Of a stretch of DNA of 64,000 nt, positions 57,682 to 64,000 are shown piece after piece (the first letter of the stretch is position 1; every line of letters begins with the position of its first letter). The position numbers and the translations under genes are program-made. The DNA lies in NCBI GenBank assembly GCA_900770345.1, contig CAAGKF010000191.1, positions 43,337 to 107,336 on the forward strand, given 5' to 3'. The notes beneath the pieces were generated by a model. The model saw only the letters and a program-made list of their open reading frames with translations. It did not search any database and was not told where the DNA came from. The DNA is from Lachnospiraceae bacterium (GTDB taxonomy: Bacteria; Bacillota; Clostridia; Lachnospirales; Lachnospiraceae).

Positions 57682-58851
57682 ATGTTATATGAGGAGAAGA
57701 TTATAGAAACTATTCCCGTTGGCCCTCTCGGGCTTATTCCTTTGAAGAGCTGTACGGAGCTGGGAAAAAAGGTAGATGACTACCTGGCTGAGTGGAGACG
57801 TGAGCGGGAGAGCGAACACAAATCAACGATCGCATTTTCCGGATATCAGAGAGATTCCTATATTATCAATGCCAATACTCCAAGGTTTGGTTCCGGAGAG
57901 GGAAAGGGAACGATCCAGGAGTCTGTCAGAGGCGATGACCTGTATATCATGGTGGATGTATGCAATTACAGTCTGACCTATTCCCTCTTTGGGATGACGA
58001 ATCATATGTCACCGGATGATCATTTCCAGGACCTGAAGCGTGTGATCGCAGCGGCAGCCGGAAAGGCCCGCAGGATCAATGTGATCATGCCGTTTTTGTA
58101 TGAAAGCAGACAGCACAAGCGCTCCGGCCGTGAGTCCCTGGACTGCGCTCTGGCATTAAAAGAGCTGGTAAATATGGGTGTGGAAAATATCATTACCTTC
58201 GATGCTCATGATCCCAGAGTACAGAATGCTATTCCGTTAAAGGGCTTTGAGACGGTTCAGCCGATTTATCAGTTCTTAAAATATCTGCTGAAAAATGAGC
58301 CGGATCTCAAGATTGACAGTGACCATATGATGGTGATCAGCCCCGATGAGGGCGGTACCAGCCGGGCCGTATATTTTGCCAATATGCTGGGTCTGGATAT
58401 GGGTATGTTCTACAAGCGCCGTGATTACACGAAGATCGTTAACGGACGCAACCCGATCGTAGCTCACGAGTTCCTGGGTTCCAATGTGGAGGGCAAGGAT
58501 GTGCTGATCATCGATGATATGATCTCCTCCGGCGAGAGCATGCAGGATGTGGCCAAGGAGCTGAAGAGAAGAAAGGCGAGAAAGGTATTTATCTGCGCTA
58601 CCTTCGGACTGTTTACCAACGGTCTTTCAAAGTTTGACGAATATTATGACAATGGCATTATTGACAGGATCCTGACTACAAATCTGGTATATCAGACGCC
58701 GGATCTGCTGCAGCGTCCTTACTATATCAACGTTGATATGAGCAAGTACATTGCGCTGATTATTGACAATTTAAATCACGATGCATCCTTAAGCGATCTG
58801 CTGACTCCTACCAAGAGGATCAACAAATTGCTGGCTCAGTACCGCAGCTGA
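57682..58851 (+). CDS. prs: Ribose-phosphate pyrophosphokinase (divergent, long form)
   Basis: Makes PRPP from ribose-5-phosphate and ATP. The 389-residue product has FLYESRQHKRSGRESLDC (about 139-156), FDAHDPRVQNAI, VISPDEGGTSRA and the PRPP-loop region LIIDDMISSGESM (about 270-288). Typical PrsA is about 315 residues; this one has about 40 extra N-terminal residues. Its PRPP loop is ISSGES rather than the usual DTAGT. It is annotated this way in related genomes as far as can be recalled, but activity is inferred. Confidence 0.85.
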   Translation: MLYEEKIIETIPVGPLGLIPLKSCTELGKKVDDYLAEWRRERESEHKSTIAFSGYQRDSYIINANTPRFGSGEGKGTIQESVRGDDLYIMVDVCNYSLTYSLFGMTNHMSPDDHFQDLKRVIAAAAGKARRINVIMPFLYESRQHKRSGRESLDCALALKELVNMGVENIITFDAHDPRVQNAIPLKGFETVQPIYQFLKYLLKNEPDLKIDSDHMMVISPDEGGTSRAVYFANMLGLDMGMFYKRRDYTKIVNGRNPIVAHEFLGSNVEGKDVLIIDDMISSGESMQDVAKELKRRKARKVFICATFGLFTNGLSKFDEYYDNGIIDRILTTNLVYQTPDLLQRPYYINVDMSKYIALIIDNLNHDASLSDLLTPTKRINKLLAQYRS

Positions 58852-58873
58852 GGCAGGATACACTGAATATGGA

Positions 58874-58922
58874 GGCCGTTTCCCTGCTGCAGCGATAAAT
58901 GCGGAAGGGAAACGGCCTTTTT
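58874..58922 (+). terminator. Terminator of the PRPP synthetase gene
   Basis: A 12-bp stem, GGCCGTTTCCCT with AGGGAAACGGCC, is followed by TTTTT. It lies 22 bases after the stop. Confidence 0.9.
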
Positions 58923-58957
58923 GGGATACATGTTATGATGCCGGCGAGGAGGAGTCT

Positions 58958-59998
58958 ATGGAAAGAGAGACTGCGGGAGAGAAAGATCTGCGCAATCGCA
59001 TATACTGGCTGAATGCCGTGTTCAGCATTCTGGTTATCTGGGTCCATTCCTTTAATGCGGAGCTGTTTCTGGGAGTCGGGGAAGAGGCGGCTTTTGTACA
59101 GCGTGTGGAGATGGTTCTGGGGCAGCAGCTGGGACAGATCGCTGTCCCGGGTTTTTTTATGATATCTTCTTTTCTGTTTTACAGGAATTTTTCATGGAGC
59201 TGTCTGGGAGCCAAGTGGAAATCACGGATAAAGAGCGTTCTGATCCCCTATCTCCTCTGGAATTTTCTGTACTATGCGGCTTATGCGGCAGCATCACGGC
59301 TGCCGGCAGCGGCAGCACTTTTGGGAAAGGATCCGGTCCCTGTTACGGCGGGGGAGCTTGCGCGTGCTCTGATCCTCTATGCTTATAATCCGGTGTTCTG
59401 GTATTTGTATCAGCTGATTCTTCTGATCGCTCTTGCGCCGCTGCTTTATGGAGTACTTAAAAATGTCTGGTCGGGCGGTGCGGTGCTGGCTCTTATTCTG
59501 CTGGCAATCTGGAAGAACTGGAATTTCCCTCATTTGAATATGGATGCCCTGTTTTATTACTCGGCGGCAGCTTACTGGACTCTTCATACAAAGAAAGAAG
59601 GAGAGGGACGCCGGACGGTGCGAACGGTTCTTCTCTTGCTCGGCGGACTGGGGCTGTATCTGGAAGGAAGACCCGGATCACGGATCTATATGACCCCGTT
59701 TTATACAGTGATGCTCCGGTTCTGGGGGGTGTGCGCAGTCTGCTTTTTTGCGGAGCTCCTTCCGCTTCCCCGGGCCCGGGAATGGATGAAGCACAGCTTC
59801 TTCCTCTATGCCATTCATTTTGCCTGGGTCAGGCTAATTAATAAAGGAGCAGCCCTTCTTCTTCCTGCTGTTCTGCAGGCGGCCCTGGGGACATTTTTCC
59901 TGATGCCCTTTTTTATGGTGATGATAAGCATGATCCTCAGAAAAGTGATGCAGGCGGCTGTACCTGGAATTTACTGTGTGCTGTCCGGCGGACGCTGA
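58958..59998 (+). CDS. Membrane acyltransferase (acyltransferase_3 family)
   Basis: A 346-residue multi-helix membrane protein of the acyltransferase 3/putative O-acetyltransferase family. The hallmark is the early His in ILVIWVHSFNAELF (about 25-38), followed by QIAVPGFFMISSFLFYRNF. Ten or so helices follow. It may acylate a surface glycan. GAGGAGG precedes the ATG. It is monocistronic between prs and recA. Downstream lies a repeated segment and a hairpin. Confidence 0.8.
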   Translation: MERETAGEKDLRNRIYWLNAVFSILVIWVHSFNAELFLGVGEEAAFVQRVEMVLGQQLGQIAVPGFFMISSFLFYRNFSWSCLGAKWKSRIKSVLIPYLLWNFLYYAAYAAASRLPAAAALLGKDPVPVTAGELARALILYAYNPVFWYLYQLILLIALAPLLYGVLKNVWSGGAVLALILLAIWKNWNFPHLNMDALFYYSAAAYWTLHTKKEGEGRRTVRTVLLLLGGLGLYLEGRPGSRIYMTPFYTVMLRFWGVCAVCFFAELLPLPRAREWMKHSFFLYAIHFAWVRLINKGAALLLPAVLQAALGTFFLMPFFMVMISMILRKVMQAAVPGIYCVLSGGR

Positions 59999-60007
59999 GA
60001 ATGAGCC

Positions 60008-60061
60008 TGAGAATGAGCTGCGGGATTATCTCCCTGAGAATGAGCCGCGGGATTATCTCTT
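60008..60061. repeat. Two tandem 27-bp repeats after the acyltransferase gene
   Basis: TGAGAATGAGCTGCGGGATT... (60008-60034) and TGAGAATGAGCCGCGGGATT... (60035-60061) are 24/27 identical by eye, and a partial third (59995-60007) precedes them, starting within the acyltransferase stop region. The second repeat's GCCGCGGGATT (60044-60054) pairs with AATCCCGCGGC (60066-60076) in an 11-bp stem without a T-run. Confidence 0.7.
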
Positions 60062-60076
60062 GAAAAATCCCGCGGC

Positions 60077-60262
60077 ATATGTTATTCTAAAATTACTTCC
60101 GCAGGAGTTCTTCCTGCAAAGTCTTATGCACGGATGACGCGTCTGTTCTTTGGGCGGCGTTCGAAGGCATCTCAGCCGGGCAGTTCGCCCGCTTATCACA
60201 GAAGATCACGTGAACTGTAATGATTGCACGGTCCAAAGGGGGAATGCAGGGCAAAAATCAGG
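60077..60262. other. Intergenic segment before recA with no gene
   Basis: About 190 bases, GC-rich in the middle, with several small self-pairing pieces (GCAGGA/TCCTGC near 60103, GGGC/GCCC near 60179). No open frame with a ribosome site was found. It could encode a structured RNA, but nothing in it is recognised. Confidence 0.4.
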
Positions 60263-60291
60263 TTGACATTTTAACGGAACTATACTATGAT
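60263..60291 (+). promoter_or_regulatory. Promoter of recA
   Basis: TTGACA (60263-60268), a 17-base spacer and TATGAT (60286-60291). The start would lie near 60298, just before the LexA box. Confidence 0.8.
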
Positions 60292-60304
60292 TATAACTAT
60301 AAGA

Positions 60305-60316
60305 GAACGTTTGTTC
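60305..60316 (+). promoter_or_regulatory. LexA (SOS) box at recA
   Basis: GAAC-GTTT-GTTC (60305-60316) matches the Gram-positive LexA/Cheo box GAAC-N4-GTTC exactly. It sits about 7 bases after the predicted transcription start, the usual place for repression of recA. Confidence 0.85.
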
Positions 60317-60331
60317 GAATTGGAGGACAAT

Positions 60332-61483
60332 ATGGCCAGAGAAGAAAAAATGAGCGTTAACCGCGATATGAATCATGAAGAGAAGATGAAGGCACTGGAT
60401 GCTGCCCTGACCCAGATCGAGAAGGCATACGGCAAGGGATCTGTGATGAAGCTGGGAGATTCCAGAGCAAATATGAATATTGAAACTGTTCCTACAGGCT
60501 CCCTGAGTCTGGATATTGCCCTGGGACTGGGCGGTGTGCCCAAGGGAAGGATCGTGGAGATCTACGGACCGGAGTCTTCCGGTAAGACTACGGTTGCTCT
60601 CCATATGGTGGCAGAGGTACAGAAACGGGGCGGAATCGCCGGTTTTATCGACGCGGAGCATGCCCTGGATCCTGTCTATGCGAAGAATATCGGCGTGGAT
60701 ATTGACAATTTATATATTTCCCAGCCGGATAACGGCGAGCAGGCTCTGGAGATCACGGAGACTATGGTACGTTCTGGGGCGGTGGATATTGTGATCGTGG
60801 ACTCCGTGGCGGCTCTGGTCCCCAAGGCTGAGATCGACGGCGAGATGGGAGATTCCCACGTAGGCCTTCAGGCCAGGCTGATGTCTCAGGCGCTGCGCAA
60901 GCTGACTGCCATTATCAGCAAGTCCAACTGTATTGTGATCTTTATCAATCAGCTTCGTGAGAAGGTGGGCGTGATGTTCGGCAATCCGGAGACCACCACC
61001 GGCGGCCGCGCTCTTAAATTTTATTCCTCTGTTCGTATGGATGTGCGCCGCATTGAGGCTCTGAAGCAGGGCGGCGAGGTGATCGGAAACCGTGTCAGGG
61101 TGAAAGTAGTGAAGAACAAGATTGCTCCGCCTTTTAAGGAGGCAGAATTTGACATCATGTTCGGTAAGGGAATCTCCAAGACGGGAGATATCCTGGATCT
61201 GGCAGTAAAGGAGAATATTGTGGAAAAGAGCGGCGCCTGGTTTGCTTACGGCGGCTCCAAGATCGGACAGGGACGTGAGAATGCCAAGATTTATCTGGCG
61301 GAGCATCCGGATATCTGCAGTGAAGTGGAGGCGAAGGTGAGGGCCAAGTATCAGCTTCAGGGAGCGGAGTCAGCTGCTGAGGGAAATGCTGCTTCGGAGA
61401 ATGCCGCCGCGGAAATTCCAGTTTCGAAGGAGCCTTTTGACAGGGATGCGGAGGAGTCCGCAGACGGAGAGGAAATCTTATGA
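60332..61483 (+). CDS. recA: DNA recombinase RecA
   Basis: Recombinase and SOS coprotease, 383 residues. Walker A is GPESSGKTT near residue 82. Further features are the N-terminal NHEEKMKALDAALTQIEKAYGKG helix, FIDAEHALDP, the LIVDSVAAL-like VIVDSVAALVPKAEI, and MFGNPETTTGGRALKFYSS of the DNA-binding region. GGAGG lies 6 bases before the ATG at 60332; a longer frame to 60287 runs through the LexA box and is rejected. The stop overlaps recX, so the two are coupled and SOS-induced. Confidence 0.97.
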   Translation: MAREEKMSVNRDMNHEEKMKALDAALTQIEKAYGKGSVMKLGDSRANMNIETVPTGSLSLDIALGLGGVPKGRIVEIYGPESSGKTTVALHMVAEVQKRGGIAGFIDAEHALDPVYAKNIGVDIDNLYISQPDNGEQALEITETMVRSGAVDIVIVDSVAALVPKAEIDGEMGDSHVGLQARLMSQALRKLTAIISKSNCIVIFINQLREKVGVMFGNPETTTGGRALKFYSSVRMDVRRIEALKQGGEVIGNRVRVKVVKNKIAPPFKEAEFDIMFGKGISKTGDILDLAVKENIVEKSGAWFAYGGSKIGQGRENAKIYLAEHPDICSEVEAKVRAKYQLQGAESAAEGNAASENAAAEIPVSKEPFDRDAEESADGEEIL

Positions 61484-62121
61484 TGGTCACGTCAGTGACT
61501 CCTGTAAATAAAAGAAAGAGCAAAGTCTTCCTGGAGGAGGGCTTTGCCTTTGTTTTATACAGGAGTGAGATCGAGCGCTTTCATATCAGTGAGGGGAAGG
61601 ATCTGCCGGATGAGGCCTGCAGACAGATCGCGGAGGAGGTTCTTCTGCCTCGTGCCAGGGAAAAAGCCCTGTATCTTCTCGGCAGTCAGGGGCGCACGGC
61701 AGCACAGATGGAAAGACGTCTTCTGGATGAGGGATATCCAACGGAAATCGTAGGCAAGGTGATGGAATTTCTGGAGGAGTACCGTTTGATCGATGACGAT
61801 GCCTATGTCCGGAATTATCTGTCCATGAACAGCGCCGGAAAAAGCCGCCGTCAGCTGATCTGTGAGCTGCAGCAGAAGGGCGTGGAGCAGGGGAAGATCA
61901 AACAGATTCTGGAGGAAGAGCCGCCTGATGAGGAGAAGTCCGCAGCAAAACTTGTGGAGAGAAAACTGAAGGGAAGACGGCAGATCTCCTATGAGGAAAA
62001 GGGAAAGCTTTCGGCATATTTAGGGCGAAAAGGCTATTCCTACGACGTGATCCGGCGCGTTCTCGGAAATATGATGACGGAAAATGAGGATTTCAGGGAA
62101 GACGGACAGGAATGGCTATAG
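61480..62121 (+). CDS. recX: Regulatory protein RecX
   Basis: A 213-residue modulator of RecA filaments. The family pattern of tandem three-helix repeats is seen, with AREKALYLLGSQGRTAAQMERRL (about 64-86) and a later LSAYLGRKGYSYDVIRRVL. Its ATG overlaps the recA stop (ATGATG). The length is typical for Firmicute RecX (about 200-270). Confidence 0.9.
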   Translation: MMVTSVTPVNKRKSKVFLEEGFAFVLYRSEIERFHISEGKDLPDEACRQIAEEVLLPRAREKALYLLGSQGRTAAQMERRLLDEGYPTEIVGKVMEFLEEYRLIDDDAYVRNYLSMNSAGKSRRQLICELQQKGVEQGKIKQILEEEPPDEEKSAAKLVERKLKGRRQISYEEKGKLSAYLGRKGYSYDVIRRVLGNMMTENEDFREDGQEWL

Positions 62122-62282
62122 GAGGGAATAGACAGAGAGCATCTGAATACGGAAAAGGAATTTGTCTATATTGTCTGTATTTCTGCGAAAATAAGGGGAA
62201 TATACTTGACATAATTCTGAAAAACGTATAAAATTAATATGTTGTAGTTCGTACAATGAAAACTAAATAAGGAGGTGCTCCT

Positions 62283-63833
62283 GTGTCACAGATAATGGTC
62301 CCTTTGATGGTTATCGTTATGATAGTAGTGGCTATTATTACCTGGTTTATCGGACGTTCCTATGAGCGCAAGCAGTATGACAGCAAGGTAGGAAGTGCGG
62401 AAGAAAAATCACGGGAAATAATAGATGAAGCATTAAAAACCGCAGAGACAAAGAAGCGAGAAGCTCTCCTGGAAGCCAAGGAAGAATCTTTAAAGACGAA
62501 AAATGAGTTGGAAAAGGAAACCAAGGAAAGAAGAGCGGAACTTCAACGTTACGAAAAACGTGTGCTGAGCAAGGAAGAGAACGTTGAGAAAAAGGCAGAT
62601 GCCCTGGAAAAGAAGGAGGCAGACCTGGTCAGAAGGGAGAATATTCTCAGTAAGCGTACTGCAGAAGTAGAAGCCCAGTATGAGCAGGGGATACAGGAAC
62701 TGGAACGGATATCCGGTCTAACCTCCGAACAGGCAAAAGAATATCTTTTAAAATCTGTTGAAGATGATGTAAAACATGACACAGCTAAGTTGATTAAGGA
62801 ACTTGAAAACAAGGCGAAAGAAGAAGCAGACAAGAAGGCAAGAGATCTGGTTGTTACAGCGATTCAGCGCTGTGCTGCAGATCACGTGGCAGAAACAACG
62901 GTTTCCGTTGTTCAGCTTCCGAATGATGAGATGAAGGGACGAATCATCGGTCGAGAGGGACGAAATATCCGTACTCTTGAGACGCTGACCGGTGTGGAAC
63001 TGATCATTGATGATACCCCGGAGGCTGTAGTATTATCCGGCTTTGATCCGATCCGCAGGGAGGTTGCCCGGATCGCGCTGGAGCGGTTGATCGTGGACGG
63101 ACGTATTCATCCGGCCAGGATCGAGGAAATGGTTGAAAAGGCACAGAAGGAAGTGGAAAACAATATGCGCGAGGAAGGCGAGGCTGCCTGTCTCGAGGTC
63201 GGTATCCACGGAATTCATCCGGAACTGGTTAAGTTACTTGGCAAGATGAAGTTCAGGACAAGCTACGGACAGAATGCGTTAAAGCATTCCATCGAGGTTT
63301 CCCAGCTGTCAGGACTTCTGGCATCGGAACTTGGAGTGGATGTACGTTTGGCAAAACGTGCAGGTTTATTACATGACATTGGTAAATCCGTTGACCATGA
63401 TATGGAAGGTACCCATGTTCAGCTGGGTGCAGATCTCTGTAAGAAATATAAGGAATCTGCCGTAGTTCTGAACGCAGTGGAATCCCATCATGGCGATGTT
63501 GAGCCTACAAATCTTATTTCCTGTATCGTTCAGGCAGCAGATACCATTTCTGCGGCAAGACCCGGTGCAAGACGTGAGACTTTGGAGACATATACAAACA
63601 GATTAAAACAATTAGAAGATATCACCAATTCCTTTAAGGGAGTGGATAAATCTTTTGCTATTCAGGCAGGCCGTGAGGTTCGTATCATGGTCGTTCCGGA
63701 ACAGATCAGCGATGACGATATGGTATTGCTGGCAAGAGATGTTTCGAAGCGGATCGAAGACGAACTGGAGTATCCGGGACAGATCAAGGTAAACGTGATC
63801 CGTGAATCCAGGGTCACAGATTACGCGAAATAA
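62283..63833 (+). CDS. rny: Ribonuclease Y
   Basis: Membrane-anchored endoribonuclease that begins mRNA decay. The 516-residue product has an N-terminal transmembrane helix (about 5-25), a long charged coiled coil (about 35-190), a KH RNA-binding domain with GRIIGREGRNIRTLE (about 220-234), and an HD catalytic domain with the motif HDIGKSVDHDMEG (about 365). The start is GTG at 62283, behind AAGGAGG. Length is close to the usual 515-520. It is monocistronic, with a terminator. Confidence 0.95.
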   Translation: MSQIMVPLMVIVMIVVAIITWFIGRSYERKQYDSKVGSAEEKSREIIDEALKTAETKKREALLEAKEESLKTKNELEKETKERRAELQRYEKRVLSKEENVEKKADALEKKEADLVRRENILSKRTAEVEAQYEQGIQELERISGLTSEQAKEYLLKSVEDDVKHDTAKLIKELENKAKEEADKKARDLVVTAIQRCAADHVAETTVSVVQLPNDEMKGRIIGREGRNIRTLETLTGVELIIDDTPEAVVLSGFDPIRREVARIALERLIVDGRIHPARIEEMVEKAQKEVENNMREEGEAACLEVGIHGIHPELVKLLGKMKFRTSYGQNALKHSIEVSQLSGLLASELGVDVRLAKRAGLLHDIGKSVDHDMEGTHVQLGADLCKKYKESAVVLNAVESHHGDVEPTNLISCIVQAADTISAARPGARRETLETYTNRLKQLEDITNSFKGVDKSFAIQAGREVRIMVVPEQISDDDMVLLARDVSKRIEDELEYPGQIKVNVIRESRVTDYAK

Positions 63834-63848
63834 CAGAAAACGTAGCAG

Positions 63849-63887
63849 GAAGCTTCGTCAGGAAAATCTGACGGGGCTTCTTTTTTT
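63849..63887 (+). terminator. Terminator of rny
   Basis: GAAGCTTCGTCAG pairs with CTGACGGGGCTTC (13 bp, two G-T pairs) and is followed by TTTTTTT. Confidence 0.9.
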
Positions 63888-63924
63888 ATATTAAAGGAAA
63901 GTTCTCCCGCTGAAGAACCTTTGA

Positions 63925-63952
63925 ATTAAAAATGCCCGCTGGAAGCGGGCAT
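63925..63952 (-). terminator. Terminator of a minus-strand gene entering from the right edge
   Basis: AGCGGGCAT and ATGCCCGCT form a 9-bp stem with a three-base loop (63932-63952); on the minus strand it runs into TTTTTAATT. It lies 17 bases after the stop at 63970. Confidence 0.7.
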
Positions 63953-63969
63953 GATGAAACAGACGGTGG

Positions 63970-63999
63970 TTAAAAGAGGTCAATATAGAAACCTTCTTC
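63970..63999 (-). CDS. C-terminal end of an unidentified minus-strand gene (partial)
   Basis: On the minus strand the last bases read EEGFYIDLF and a TAA stop (63972-63970). The terminator hairpin 17 bases downstream makes it likely to be a real gene end. Nothing more can be said from nine residues. Confidence 0.4.
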   Translation of the reverse strand, partial: EEGFYIDLF

Positions 64000-64000
64000 G

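Overview
The window looks like chromosomal DNA from an anaerobic Gram-positive gut-type Firmicute, most likely a Lachnospiraceae (Clostridium XIVa-like) species. Grounds: strong AGGAGG ribosome sites, sigma-A promoters of TTGACA/TATAAT type, a Gram-positive LexA box (GAAC-N4-GTTC) at recA, a biotin-dependent sodium-pump decarboxylase operon, a CBS-DRTGG type family II pyrophosphatase, a DnaD-domain protein next to a DnaC/DnaI-like ATPase, and RNase Y. Base composition is about half GC by eye, except one clearly AT-rich gene (4.1-4.9 kb). No rRNA, tRNA, IS element, prophage or CRISPR array was seen.

Layout. (1) 0-4 kb: a biotin-dependent carboxyltransferase/decarboxylase operon (tail of an upstream carboxyltransferase, OadG-like gamma, biotin carrier, OadB beta, OadA/5S-like carboxyltransferase), closed by a terminator. 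(2) 4.1-6.4 kb: an AT-rich PD-(D/E)XK nuclease-like gene with an apparent ACG start, then a convergent secreted subtilase. (3) 6.5-13 kb: an Asp/Glu-racemase-like protein and a PucR regulator on the minus strand, facing two D-2-hydroxyacid dehydrogenases, an aminotransferase and an AEC permease; probably an amino acid/hydroxy acid interconversion module. (4) 13-18.5 kb: glycogen phosphorylase divergent from an AraC regulator plus 4-alpha-glucanotransferase (glycogen/maltodextrin use). (5) 18.5-25.3 kb: acetyltransferase, cell-wall-binding repeat protein, CBS-pyrophosphatase, flavin reductase-like protein, shikimate-kinase-like protein and M24 peptidase. (6) 25.4-41.7 kb: a large sugar-acid catabolic island with three GntR/FCD regulators, a permease, dehydrogenases of SDR, Ldh/YiaK, zinc-ADH (two), ketopantoate-reductase-like and mannitol-dehydrogenase families, two YhcH/YiaL proteins, a hydantoinase/oxoprolinase-family protein and an HExxH protein. 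Its promoters carry several palindromic operator-like boxes.

(7) 41.9-48.5 kb: a GltD-like flavoprotein, an orphan HicB, and a complete LivJHMGF branched-chain amino acid ABC importer with an attenuator-like leader, followed by a LysR remnant. (8) 48.9-52.9 kb: a NEW3-domain membrane-anchored protein with an ABC ATPase and permease, convergent with a response regulator whose phospho-acceptor Asp is Asn. (9) 52.9-64 kb: housekeeping genes: a probable preQ1 riboswitch and queT, murC, a DnaA-box array in front of a dnaD-like/dnaC-like pair, a PRPP synthetase, an acyltransferase, recA-recX under a LexA box, and rny. The end of another minus-strand gene enters at the right edge.

The points most worth follow-up are the head-to-tail DnaA-box array between murC and the primosomal pair (55.1-55.3 kb), the Asn-substituted receiver, the ACG-start nuclease-like gene, the sugar-acid island with its orphan HyuA-like and HExxH proteins, and the operator palindromes in that island. 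All functional calls rest on motif reading alone; no database search was run.
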